64,000 bases of DNA. It comes from Euryodendron excelsum (Eukaryota > Streptophyta > Magnoliopsida > Ericales > Pentaphylacaceae). The stretch lies in NCBI GenBank assembly GCA_033060915.1, contig CM065381.1:31009336-31073335 (forward strand). The letters are read 5' to 3'. Shown piece after piece: positions 22,201-34,480 of the stretch. A model generated the notes under the pieces. It had not been told where the DNA came from and made no database searches. It saw only the letters and a list, made by a program, of their open reading frames with translations. A program made the translations under genes and the position numbers. Positions within the stretch are counted from its first letter, which is position 1; the number at the start of each line of letters is the position of its first letter.

Positions 22201-24870
22201 AAGGGAGATTTTCACAAAATTCATTTATTTTCTTTTGATCTTTTTATTTATCGCATATCTTCTTTAAATAAACATTACATGCCAAGTAATCATGTTTTTA
22301 AATAGGTAGTTCCTAGTTTATTCCCTTTGTTTCATACTCTTGTGGACGATTGTCACATTTAGGGATTCTTCCCCAATTGGTAACTGACTCGACTTAAAGG
22401 ATGGGATAGCATGGGCAACCCATTCAAAAGGAGATCAAAACCTTTGAGAGACAAAGAGAGAGTGAGAGATGGGAAGGAGATAGTCTTATAAAAAAGGTAT
22501 AAAGTTCATTGAAAAGGCGACTCTTGCATGATATCCTGGCTAAGCGATGGGCAGCCGAGTCCTTGAAATGATGAGAAGCCATTGTTCTATTTATCCTAAA
22601 TAAACACTACCTCTTGCTTAGCCCACTAGAGCCGTAACTGATTTTTATTCAGATGTCCCCAAACCAAAAACCATCCCCCACATTGGGGTAAGCACAGAGT
22701 ACTTGATTCGGCAGAAACACACCATTTTTTAAAAACATTGTCTAAATTTTGTATAAAGGCTTTATGGACTAAGCAATTTAAATATCCCCTTTGCTTAACC
22801 CACTAGTGCCTCGCAAAAAGCGGAAGATTATTTGTCAACCCCGATCCAAAACTATCCCCCCACACTAGGGCAGACAGGCAGTAGAAGATCTGGTAGAGAA
22901 TGTCATCGACCATCAAGTTGAAGTAACGTGAAGGCTTTATGGATCAAGCAATCTTGTTCAAAATGAAGAAAGACCCTCATTTCATTTCCCATACAGTTAA
23001 AAGCAACCCTTGTCAAACCTATTCAACCGGTTATCTTTCCTTTTCAGAAAACACCCCAACCTAGGGATCACCGTCCACAATGGGTTAAATCGAGATGCTA
23101 AGGGAAGGATTGGAGAAAAAGAAGTTGTAGAAATGTTCGAAAAAAAATGGCCATATCAAAGAAAAGACTGAAAAAGAATCATGTTTGTGCTATCTTGAAA
23201 AGCATATAGGAAAGATGGAAGTAAAAAAAAAAAAAAAAAAAAAAGAGAAGAAGAAGAAGAAAAAAGGGGAATAAAGAAAAGAGGCAAATGTCAGACTAAG
23301 GAAGTCAAAAGTTACAAGAAAGGTCAACTCCTCTTGTAAAAGAGAAAATTCAAAGGTGATCCTAGGTAATAAAGCCACCAAGTAGAAGTAATAGGTTTGA
23401 GCCTTTACCCTTTCTTGTAAAAACCTGAAACCATGGCCTACATTATGACCCTGTTAAAGTCCTCTCCGATTGAAAAGGATTGCTTTATCTAAATGAGCCA
23501 GAAGTGTTGCTGAAACTAAAGGAGGATATCAGGGGACGAAACCCCGCTGGAAGACCGACTAAGGATGGTGTGGTTCTAAACCCTATTGGAAACAACATCG
23601 AATTTGAGCCTGCACATCCTTTTCATTCATAAACCCCTTAACCTAGCCTATGTTACGGTCCAAATTAAAGTCCTCTCTGATCAAAGAAAATTGCTTAGTC
23701 TAAATAAGCCTGAACAATACCAAGACAACTAGGCTGAGAAAGGAGAACTGGAAGGGAATGTAAGGGGCAATCTCATGCTCCAAGGTGTGCTCTAATGGTT
23801 TCAGTTTAAACAATCCACTAAAAGAAAATCTTTGAGCCTAAATATCCATTCATTTCTTACAACTCCTAAACCCAGCCTACATTACAGTCCTAAAAGAAGT
23901 CTTCTCGGATTGAAGGCTTAGCTGCTTATTGCTCTGCAAAGGGCATGCGAGTTGTCGCTCGAGCCATGGTGGCACTTTGGAGATCTGAAAACAAAGTGAG
24001 ATCAGAAAAATCCCAAAAAGTAACCTTGTAGAAAGTAGGGATAGAATAGTAAACGGAAAGGTCAAGACCCCTGGAGAATGGAGCAAATGATATCACACCA
24101 CGATGAGAATGGGACAAAACTAAATAGGGTAGAGTCCTGGAAAGGAATAGAATCTTGGGAGTATGGGCCCAAGGGGCAATCCTGGGGTTTTCTTTGTAAA
24201 TAGTTTATATACATATAATATTGATGCATCCATGACATATATAACCTGTAAATCCATTTAGACTCATGCGAAGTTTGTATCTATTTATGCATTCAACTGC
24301 ATTCCTGCATGAACCTGTTCATTTGTAAGGAAGTAGGTCATGCATTTAATTCAATTCTTACATAAATCTGTGCATTCATCACAAAAATAGGGGACATTAC
24401 ATTTAATTCTATTCCTATATGTGCATTATCCAAAAGTATAACATGTATTCATTCCCACTTCTGCGTGAACCTGTGCATTAATAAAAATAAAAAAGGGGTA
24501 TAACATGCATTCACCCCTTTACCTTATATCTTTAGAACTAGCATAAGTAAACTGTTTTTGTACAAAAAACTAACTCTATGTCTTTCCCTCTCTCTCAAAT
24601 AAGAAACAGGGAACAAGGTAAAACACAAAAAGGAGCTAAAGCCACCATTCAGACATCTACAATACTGTTATACACCTTAGAAAGCTCAGATTTTCATGAC
24701 CGACAAGAAACAGAGAATGGGGCAATGACCCACCCTCGACCTCCCCAGTCAAATGACTCCTGACTCGGAATGCCATGTATGTTGAAAAAGATAAGAAACA
24801 AATAGGTGTCTGATCACTCGAAGCTGAAATAGTAATAAACATCCCCAAAAATGTGTGTTGGCCCCCTAAC
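22200..24870 (+). other. Conserved non-coding block of element A
   Basis: Reverse-complement counterpart of B 10921-13560. The ACGGTCC/GACCCTG boxes with CCTACATTA recur at about 23435, 23655 and 23880. Contains a 24-base poly-A run at 23221. From 24180 to 24530 it has imperfect repeats with ATGCATTCA and CATCAAAAA motifs, the ancestor of the array in C. No coding region supported. Confidence 0.65.
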
Positions 24871-25684
24871 GGAGTTTAGTAAGGCTCACAAAGGTCTCCT
24901 CCACAACTATAGGAACATATGAGTGCCCCTCATGAATCCTGACAAGCAATACACGTAATCAGCAGTCAACCACGTCATCCCCTCGAGGAGAAACACCCAG
25001 AATCTTGAGAAGAGCAAAGCTGGGGCCACCATGTGAGAGACTGACCAATCTTGAGAAGTATGCCAATCCCTTATCTGTCGCAAACTCAAAATGAGAGAAA
25101 CAAGAGCTTCATTGGGACATAAAGAAACTGAGGTAGTAGATCAGAAGGAAAGGCTGCAAAATGGAGCCCAAGCTGAAGGGCGACAAGCGTGATACAGCCA
25201 TCAGGGAAAGTAGGTCCCATAATGTCAGTTGAACCATCCCGAAGACTTAGGAGGAAGCCCTACTCATGGGGAGTAGGGGCAAGCTCACATTCCCCAACAA
25301 AGACGGGTTAGGTGGCCAAAAGGGAACCATTGCCAGAAAATAAACTATGCCAATAGGAGAGAAGCCATGCAACCAAAGAATCGGTGAAAATGTCTTGCTC
25401 ATCTAGAGGATACCCATCATACTGAACCCGTAGTTAACTCAAAATAGCGTCGACCATCCTAAAAGTCAAGAGTGGGAAATCTCGTGGTCCATCTCATCTT
25501 CGAAGGCCGGTTCAACTGGAGCGAAGGGGTCGACTAGAGGCCTACTCCCCCCTCCCTTTTAGATAGAAAATGCTAGTTGATTTGTGACTACCCTGGATCG
25601 ACTAGAGCTGCCAACAGAATCTGTCATAGCCGCCTTTCCCGAGCGGCGTTTCCTCTTAAAGCCATCATCACCCGCATCTGTCAT
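24870..25684 (-). pseudogene. Antisense gene remnant of element A (PMD-associated N-terminus, different C-terminal part)
   Basis: Read on the minus strand, opposite to the element. The ATG (25684-25682) comes right after a splice acceptor; the first 30 or so residues, MTDAGDDG and a basic RSGKAA stretch with serine runs, match the F gene at 55971. A VDPFAPVE segment also matches. Beyond about 25480 I see no similarity to the PMD core of F. Instead, several decayed frames are seen, including one with PTFPDGCITLVALQLGL; this faintly recalls Gypsy-associated plant transposon proteins (PF04195), which I cannot confirm. Many stops and shifts: a pseudogene. Confidence 0.55.
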
Positions 25685-25685
25685 C

Positions 25686-26867
25686 CTGAAAAGGTAAATC
25701 AAGGTAAGAGATGTTAATATATGTTGCATATAGATAAAAAATAACATACTAAAGTAAAATAAAATAAACAGCTAACATAAACAGAATAAATAAAAGACTT
25801 CAAATGCTAAGTCAAAGCAAATTGCCTATACGTTTTGTCCAAAATTTCCAAATAGTTTCTAAATCAAAATTCTAGGGTTTCTCAATCAAAATTCAACCCA
25901 ATCTTTTTATTCCAATCTAAGTTTTCTAAAGCTTCATCTTCTAAAAGGTTTTCTTCTTTCCCAAGTTTTTCAAATCTTCCATAAATCCCATCGAAAACCC
26001 CGAGCTTTCTAAAAGTCAAAATCAGCTTTCAACTCTTCCAAAATATGTTCGTCTCCAAACCCTCTTTTCAAAGTCTCCCTAAATTTTTCTTCCAATAGTT
26101 TCTAAGGCCCCCGAGTTTCTCAAGGCCTTCTCCGCCAAAAAGGCCCCATCTCCAATGGTTTTATATCTTTTTCCTTCAAAAAGATTTTATTTCAAAATAT
26201 TCCCAACCCATTTTTCTAATTTCTTAAAATTTCGACAAAGTCTCGTTCAAAGATGACCCCTACAACACCTATGACATCGACACAAAATACAAAACGTGCA
26301 CTTCACATTGTTACAATCACATGACATCAGCACCCGTGCACACTTTTCAATTTTTCAAAATTTTCAAAACAAATGTTTTATTTTTTCAATAAATCAATGG
26401 TTTTCAAAAAATGCCTTAAAATTCTTCAAAATTATTTCAAATGTTTTCCAGAAATATTCCTACCTTTTTCAAATTTTAAACTCTAAGAATCCCATCAATT
26501 TCTTGAGTTTTCTCATTTTTCTAAATTTTCTAACTATTTTTCTATTTTTCAAAAAATCAAAAATTCACCAAGTTTTCAAAAAATCACGAAACTTCATACG
26601 GTTGTTAAACACATTTTTCTAAGGCACATTGCACAAAAATATAGACAAAAAACCCAATGCCGAAGTTTGTAGGAACAAATCTCCTATTCTTACAGAAAAC
26701 CCCTTTCACATATTCACATATAATCACTCAAATTCAATCATACAAGCACCAAAATGCAAAAATAATATCACCACCATGTTCAAAACATATCAAAACATCA
26801 ATTTCCACTATTCACATGTTTCAAACGAAGTTCTACACATCAAAATCAACAAAATTTGAAAACTCAC
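25686..26867 (-). other. 5' UTR intron of the antisense gene in element A
   Basis: On the minus strand the donor AAAAA|GTGAGT is at 26867 and the acceptor TTTTCAG|G at 25686, one base before the ATG. Both sites and the start of the intron are conserved in F (55080-55969). Length about 1,182. The first exon lies at 26868 to about 27060, non-coding. Confidence 0.7.
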
Positions 26868-27065
26868 TTTTTGGAAGTTTTTCGGCGAAATCTTCTCTTC
26901 CGGCGACTTTTCCAACGACGTGGTCTCCTTCCATCAATCACCCGTGGTCTCCAAGAAGAGCCCCTTCAAGGTTCAAGTCAATTTTCATGTGGAGTCTCTC
27001 GGATTTGCAAAATTTCTCCAAAATGTCGTGGCTGTTCGAACTAGAAATTTTTTGGTTTTAACTCC

Positions 27066-27125
27066 AAACCTGGTGCCACTAGCAGAGGCACCAGGCATTT
27101 TCTGCCAAAGGCACCACTAGCAAAT
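27066..27125 (-). promoter_or_regulatory. GGCGCC-type palindromes upstream of the antisense gene in A
   Basis: TGGTGCCACTAGCAGAGGCACCA and a second decayed copy at about 27105-27118, upstream of the first exon of the antisense gene. They match the cluster before the LTR TATA box. F has a better preserved version at 54810-54882. Likely promoter element of the antisense gene; no clear TATA box here. Confidence 0.5.
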
Positions 27126-27281
27126 TCTGGGCAGCTTTGCTCCCTTTCTCGCCAAATCTCATTTTCGAAGGCCTTTTTGGGCCCGTTATCCATTTTCAAC
27201 CCCCGTTGTCGAAAGATTTCCAATGTTCGTCCCTCCGACTGCCTCGCGGTCAACATGGGACTCTTACTTTTATTGTTTTTT

Positions 27282-27317
27282 GTCTTTGACAAGCAAAGAC
27301 AGAAAAAGAGGGGCAGC
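27282..27317 (+). other. Hairpin and polypurine tract of element A
   Basis: Stem-loop GTCTTTGACAAGCAAAGAC (27282-27300, 7-bp stem) runs straight into the purine tract AGAAAAAGAGGGGCAGC (27301-27317), which abuts the 3' LTR. Confidence 0.8.
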
Positions 27318-30300
27318 TGTAAGCACCCCATTTTTTACCGCTCGGCAGTCTACACTCCATCCAGACTTGTGTTCAAGTCATTGTGGGCATATTCCAATCG
27401 AAACCAACTTTTTAAGTTCAAATCCCATCTGTCCATCGCTTCTCCGGCAAACCAGGCCCAAATAGAGGTAAAATGACCAAAATACCCTTAGGGGCATTGT
27501 CCTTTCCAATTCCAATCCCTCTCTTGAGGCAGTTTATTCCTCGAGACGGTTCCAAATCAAGCACGTTTTTCTGAAGACGATAAGACCCCTTTCCAATCCC
27601 TCTATCGAGATAGTTTATTCCTCGAGATGGTTCCAAATCAGGCACGTCTTTCCGAAGATGATAAGACCCCTTTTCAATCCTTCTCTCGAGACAGTTTATT
27701 CCTCGAGACGGTTCCAAATCAGGCACGTCTTTCCAAAGACGATAAGACCCCTTTCCAATTCCAATCCCTCTCTCGAGACAGTTTATTCCTCGAGACGGTT
27801 CCAAATCAGGCACGTCTTTTTAAAGACAATAAGACCCCTTTCTAATTCCAATCTCTCTCTCGAGACAGTTTATTCCTCGAGACGGTTTCAAATTAGGCAC
27901 GTCTTTCCGAAGACGATAAGACCCCTTTCCAATCCCTCTCTCGAGACAGTTTATTCCTTGAGATTGTTCCAAATCAGGCGGGTCTTTCCGAAGATAGTAA
28001 GTCCCCTTTCCAATCCCTCTCTCGAGACAGTTTATTCCTTGAGATGGTCCCAAATTAGGCGTGTCTTTCCAAAGATGATAAGACCCCTTTCCAATCCCTC
28101 TCTCGAGACAGTTTATTCCTCGAGACGGTCCGAGTAGCAGAAATACTCGTAAATAGGTCGATATAGGGAATTGCTAACAAACCCCTGTGTCACGACGACC
28201 GCTGTCTGAGTGGCGAAAACACTCAAAACCCAGGTCAACACCAGTGCCTGCTAGCCCGCTTCGGTAAAAAATGACCAAACTGCCCCTTGGTCCTTTTCTG
28301 AGACTTTCCGGTCAAGATGACCATTTTGCCCCTAAGCATCCAAATGCCCCGAGAACCACACCGGCTCTAGGTATCAAACCAATAACTTTATGAGATTATT
28401 TCTTATAGTATTCTCAACTTTCCTTTACCTTTCTGGATCATTCTGAGTCAGTTCCGGCAAACTCGGTGCGAAATGATCGTTTTCCCTCTGGTGGGCCGGT
28501 CTCCTTTTCCAACCACACTGGCTCTAGGTATCAAATCGGTAACCTTCTGAGACTGCTTTTTGTAGTGTTTTCAACCTCCCTTTACCTTTTCGAATCATTC
28601 CGAATCAGTTCCGGCAAACCCGTTACAAAATGACCATTTTGCCCCTAGTGGGCCGGTCTCGTTTTCCGATCACACCGGCTCTAAGAGTCAAACTGGAAAC
28701 CTTTGGAAACATTCTGAATAATGTTTCCGAATCTTAAGTCTTCTTCCTAGACAGTCCGAGTCCGTCCCGGTAGCTTTCCAACTTGATTGACCATTTTGCC
28801 CCTAAAGGCTCGGTCAACCCTTCCGACACATACTATCCTCATTTCTCAAGTCAAAAACCTCTGGAACACTATTTTAAGTGTTCCTGCTCTTTTTTGGCCT
28901 TTCGAGTCATTCCCAACCTCTTTAAATCGTTCCCGGACTTTCTAGAGTCACTCCTAATGAAGCCAAGCTAAAAATTGCATGGTAGTCACTAGTAAAGGCG
29001 CCCAAATCTAGTCAAAGATACGTTGTTTTCCGACCTTAAACATTTCCTAAATGGCTGGCGCCACTAGTAGTGGCGCTAAGCCAAAAAATGGCCTGACACC
29101 ACTCCTAGTGGCACTAGTGTAAAGTTTGGCCTAGCGCCACTACAATAGGCGCCAGTGTATTCCTCTCTCTATAAATACAGAACCTCTTCCAGCGTGAAAG
29201 GGGTCCGCAAACTCAGTCTAAAAATCATATATTTTGATATACAGAGCTCGTGCACTCCCTAAACCCTAGGTTTCTTAGGTTTTCCAAACCCTAGACACCA
29301 TACACTAAACCCTAGCCTCCTATACACTCATACTCACCCCCATACACTTATACACTAGCCTCCAATCCTCATTTGAAGACTTGAAGAGCTGCAATCTAAA
29401 ATTGGAAGATTGAAGACAACTCCTGAAGATTGAAGACGAAGATCAAGACAAAGACCGAAGATAAGCAAGGCGCGCAAAATAAAGAAGACATACGGTAGCC
29501 TTTCTCTTTAAATTTCAGCACTTCCCCCTCTCTCTCCTCTCTCTTAACCCACTTGGGTTTTCTCTATTTTAATCCCCTATCTCTTTCCCCCCCTTTCTTT
29601 GCATGCTTGAAACAATGGGACTCCCGGTCCATGTGTAGGATTAGACTATCGGAGGGTCATCGTGTCGGGGACTTTCCTTTAGGCTAACCGAAGACCACGT
29701 GGGTTCGGCCCCCTTGATTATGTGGTGAAGCCTTAACCTTGTATGTTCACGACACCAAATTTGCATTGTGCATATCATGATCTTGCATTTTCCAAAAATC
29801 GTTTTCAAACTCGTTTTCAAAACTTGCATTCAACTAGTTTTCAAAATTGCATCAAAATCTCCTTTTTCAAAACTTGTTTTCAAAATCACAATCCTAGGGT
29901 GATTCTAGCCTTTCCATGGCTAGGGTTGCTTTAGGAAAGTGTTATATTTAAAGTGACTTTTATGGTCTATATTTTTAAATCTTGTTGTTTTCAAAACCAC
30001 TTTTTTAAAGTGGTTCTAACCTTCTTATGGTTAGAATCACTTTAGGAAAGTGAGATGTTTTTATCCTTTCCAAAAAGCTCTCTTTTCAAAAAAAAATCTC
30101 TTCCTAAAAATCTCTTCTCCAACATGCTTTCCAAAAGCTCTTCTTTCCAAAATTGTTTTCTAAAAACTCCTTCCAAAAATCTATTTTCCAAAACTTCTCT
30201 TTTTAAATCCCTTTCCAAAACGCTCTCTTCAAAATCCACTTTCCAAAAACGTTCCCTAGGTTTCCTTTCTAAAAACGCTCCCTAGAAAAAAATCTTTTCT

Positions 30301-32743
30301 ACAAACTCTCTCCAACAATCTCTTTCCAAAAGTCTTTCTAAAAAACTCTCTTTCCGAAATCTTCGTTTCCAAAAAAACACTTTCCAAAAACTCCTCTCTA
30401 GGATTTCCTTCTAAAAATCTTCGTTTCCAAAAACGCACTTTTCAAAAATCCTTTTTCTTGGAGCCCGAGTCATGCCCTAGAACTCATGATTAGGAAACCC
30501 TAATTTTCTTTCCAAAAACATGGTTTTCAAACTTGCCTTAAAACCTAGGTTTCCAAAACCTCTTGTTTTCTACATCAATACTATATATATTTCTAAAACT
30601 TATTTTATACGTCAAAAACTATAGTCTTCCCAAATCTAGGGTTTCTAAAACTTTCTTTTCCAAATCCTTGGCAAATCTAATTTTCCCTTTAGAAAATCAA
30701 ATTAAATCTTCCATTTAGGAAACCAAATCCAATCTTCCCATTTAGGAAACTAAATCCTATCCTCTATTTTTGGAAACAAAATCAAACCTTCTCTTTTAAA
30801 AACAAAATCCAATCCCTTCCTAATCCAAATCTTTCTTCACTCAAATCCTTCCTAATCCTCCACTTTCCTAAAATCTTAAGTTTCCCAAACTTGAGCATAA
30901 AAATCTTTCCTAAAACTCAACTTTCACATCTTTCCTAATTCAACCCTTTTCTAATCCTACCCCTTTTCCAAATCTTAATTCTCCAAATCTATGCTTTTCA
31001 AATTTTTCCTAAACTCAAACCTTTCCTAATCCCAAGATTTTCTAAAACTCAAATTTTAAAACTTTCTAAATCTTAAACTCTATAAATTTCAAATCTTTCC
31101 AAGTTCAAAACTTTTTTAAGTTAAGACTTTCTAAATCTAAAACTTTCTAAATTCTAAACTTTCTTAAAATTTCAAATCTTTCCAAATCTAAAACTTTCTA
31201 AACTTAAAACTTTCTTATTTTCAAAACTTTCTTATTTTCAAAACTTTTCCTCTTTTAAAACCTTTCTTAAAATGAAACTTTCTTAATTCAAAACTTTCTA
31301 AACTCAAAACTGTCTTAATTCAAACCTTTTCTAAATCTTTCCTAATTTAAAATCTTTCTAAAATTCTAAGCTTTCTAAATTCAAAACTTTCTTAAGTTAA
31401 AACTTTCCAAATTCTAAACATTTCTTAAATTAAACTTTTCCTAATTCAAAACATTTCTAAATTCAACATTTTCCTATTTCAAAACCTTTCTTAAAATGAA
31501 ACTTTCCAATTTTCAAAACTTCCATATTTCAAAACATTTCAAATTCAAAACTTTCCTAAGTTGAAACTTTCCTAATTCCAAAACTTTCCTAAGTCGAAAA
31601 TTTCCTAATTCGAAACTTTCCTAGATCGGATCTTTCCTAATTCGAAACTTTCCTAAATCGGAGCTTTCCTAATTCGAACATTTCCTAAATCCAATCCTTT
31701 CCTAAATCTTCCAAGTCCAACATTCAAGTGAAATCTTTCTAAATCTCAAGTCCTTTCTAAATCCTCTCTTTTCTAAGTCTAGGTTTCCTAAAACTAGTCT
31801 TTTCAAATTTTTCAATCAAAGTTCAATCTCTCAATCTTCCAATCTAATTTCCAATTCAACCTCTTTCTTTCAAATCAACTTTTCTATTCTCAATCAGACT
31901 CTTGTCCGAACTACGACTGACCTAATTCCTCCAAAGAATATGTAGGCAACCTTCATAGGTGCGGTCACAACATTTTTTAAATTTCAAATTCTACAACATT
32001 TTTCAAATTTCTAATTCCACAATCTTTTCAAATCTCCAATCTATTTTCAAATTTCCAATTTCAAATTTCTATTTTCAATCTTCAATTTCAATTTCCAAAA
32101 TCTTATTTCCAAATTCAAACTTCCATCTCTTTCTTTTTAAATCAAATTAGATCAAATTCTTTTCAAATCTATTTCTAAATAAACTCTCTTCTATTGCACT
32201 TGCATATCATGCATCATGATAGTTTTTAAACATTATTTTTCTAAGGTGGATAGGATTGAACATATGTTGGTTGAAGACTCTCATAGGTGAATCTAGGGTA
32301 GATTGACATGTAAGTACCGAAAGGGCGGGGTAGGGTGATGGCTTAGTGCATTTTCCCTACACGTAACCAACCTTCAAACCTAGAATCACTGATTTCAAAG
32401 ACCAAAATGGGGTTATTTTTCAAAAAGGGCTTAAATGTTTTTCAAAGGTTGCCAAACAACCTGTTTTATTAAAAACCCTCTCTTGAGGAGATATTTTCAA
32501 AACCTTTTTTCAAAAACCCTAAGTGTAGTCTTCGGATTATGCTTAGCTTTTAGGTGACCTAACTCACCTTAATCAAGTTAGGTGGTGACTCCAAACTTTT
32601 TCCAAAAGCCCTTTATTCAAATCTATTTTCAATTCAAACCTAGTCGCAATCATTCTTCTAGGAGGGTGAGTTCTAACGAGAGAGTATAGTGTTTTTCCTA
32701 CTTGTTTGTGTATTCCTCGAGTGCGAAAAATCTAGGCGTGACA
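27318..32743 (+). repeat. 3' LTR of element A
   Basis: 5,426 bp from TGTAAGCACCCC to GGCGTGACA. Order: 81/87-bp array 27505-28135, about 158-bp array 28315-28810, GGCGCC cluster 29050-29155, TATAAATA 29170-29177, telo-boxes, then 29395-30826, which is missing from the 5' copy, the AT-rich tract, the conserved hairpin module near 31895-31975, and the LTR end. The donor-like site is weakened to ACGGTAGCC near 29491. Confidence 0.88.
27505..28135 (+). repeat. 81/87-bp tandem array in the 3' LTR of A
   Basis: About eight units, same family as 258-835. Open frames on both strands are a by-product of the period. Confidence 0.88.
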
Positions 32744-32748
32744 ACGGT
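32744..32748. repeat. Target site duplication of element A, right copy (ACGGT)
   Basis: Pairs with ATGGT at 77-81; one transition. Confidence 0.8.
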
Positions 32749-34480
32749 CTCTTGATAGTTCTCCCGCTCGAACCACTAACCAAAGATGGGGTTCACCCAT
32801 TTTGGGGTGAACGCCAGAGGTTTGAAGGTTTGGGAACCGAGTTTTTTAGGAAGCATTAGTAAACCCCCAACCTCATGCTCATATAGCACCCCATGCATAA
32901 TCGAACCTCTATCGGATTTAGGACACACGCGTCAATTTCAAAACTAATGAGGAAAGGGCGAACGCTTTACCTTCCTTTACTTTTTTATAATGTCATGCCT
33001 AAATCTTCATCGTTACGTCATGTATACATCTCTTTGCATCATAACTACTAATGCATCGGAATTCATTTCAAGACGAGAGTTCCTAAGGTAACTCAAGTCA
33101 TTCCATCTTTATACATCTAATCAACCTCCAGAGAAAGGCCTAAAGAACTTCTTGCTCAAATTAAGCCAACCCAAAACTCCAAAGGGTACCAAGAGGCCCT
33201 AAGGATTCATGGCATGCATCAAAGTTATCTTATAAAGAGGGGCCCTAATCCCTCTTCGCTCATGAAGATAGGGCTGGCAACAAGACGAAGGGGCAATTCA
33301 AATCAAGGTCTCCTACCAAATTCCGTTCAAGAAGGTGAATCCAAAGACTCAAGAGTAGTTAGGATCCCATGATGTAAGCATAGAATAGGTGAAGGTTCCA
33401 AGAAAAATGTTCCCCTTCCCCTTCAAATGTACTTTCAATTCCATGTAAAAAGAAATCAAATACAATAAAACTATCCTTTCTACTTTCATCAAATGAATGT
33501 ATGAATGTATGAATGAATGAATGAATAGACTCGCACAGGTACAGTATTGCATGCAGGGGCAACCCCTTATCTCCAAAAGTAAGCCAACACATCATGCTTA
33601 GTAGCCCTCTCAAAGTGGGGACACCCCTAAGGCATGCATTGCATAAAAATCTTCAATCTAAAGGCACTAACTTCTCCTTTTTATTTTTATTTTTTTACAT
33701 TCTCATTGTCTTCTCCCTAGCTTACAAAGGCCAAGAGAGTTAGAGGGTGAACCAATAATTAAAAGGGGATTTTCTAAACTGCTTATTCATTGCCATTATA
33801 TTGTCCATATAATTACTATTAGGCTCATGCATTAACATCCATCCTAAGACAAGAGTGCCAAGAAACTCTAGCCATTGCATTCTCATGCATTCAATCAACC
33901 ATAAAGAGAAATGGATGATCTAATCTCATGCTAATCAAACCTACCTATACCTCTAAGGGTTCTTCCAACCCTAAGGATTCATGGCATGCATAGAATCATA
34001 TCTCAAGAGAGGCCTAAATCTCTCTCAATCCATGGAGGCGGGATTCCCTAAACAAAGAAGTATCAACCAGCCTATGCTGAGGAGGTATTGTATTGCACAC
34101 AGTGGTAAAATCCCACCTCCAAAATGGACTCAACATCATGCCTAGATTCCCTCAAAGAAGGGACCTTCATAGGACACACATTGCATAAAATCTTCAATTT
34201 CACATGCTAACTGTATTTTGTTTTTCGTTTTTCAGGTCTAAGAGCACCGTCAAACCAATAGAATCTATCCAGCATCCTGCCCAATTCGTAATTCATGTAA
34301 AGCCATAACCTCCACACCATGTTGCCACTCCACTAGACATTAGACTCCTGAAGCCATTCATGTGCAATCAGATGATACACACGGCAAATAGAGTGTGAAG
34401 GACGCTAGTGCAATTCCAAAACCAGTCTGAGGGGTTTATTCTAGTAAAGGGGGATTTCTTTCAAACTCACTTTTTAATTT
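32749..34480 (+). other. Element C leader, two tandem diverged copies (non-coding)
   Basis: Copy one 32749-33660 and copy two about 33837-34190 share landmarks GACGAGAGTTCC / GACAAGAGTGCC, AACTC, CATGGCATGCAT, GAGGCC...CTCTCT and GGCATGCATTGCATAAAA. An acceptor-like TTTTTCGTTTTTCAG ends at 34235, directly after copy two. The duplication is shared with A. Confidence 0.65.

Larger units (their letters stand above)
82..32743 (+). mobile_element. Element A: non-autonomous Tat/Ogre-like LTR retrotransposon, interrupted by element B
   Basis: Both LTRs, PBS, PPT and target duplication are present. Without B it is about 16.8 kb: 5' LTR 82-3994, internal 3995-5428 plus 21255-27317, 3' LTR 27318-32743. 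There is no gag or pol; in place of gag there is a second copy of the leader. The 3' part carries a gene in antisense with a spliced 5' exon. The tRNA-Arg PBS points to the Tat/Ogre lineage; without an RT domain the placement is inferred from PBS, LTR size and similarity to the gag-bearing copies B and F. Confidence 0.85.
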
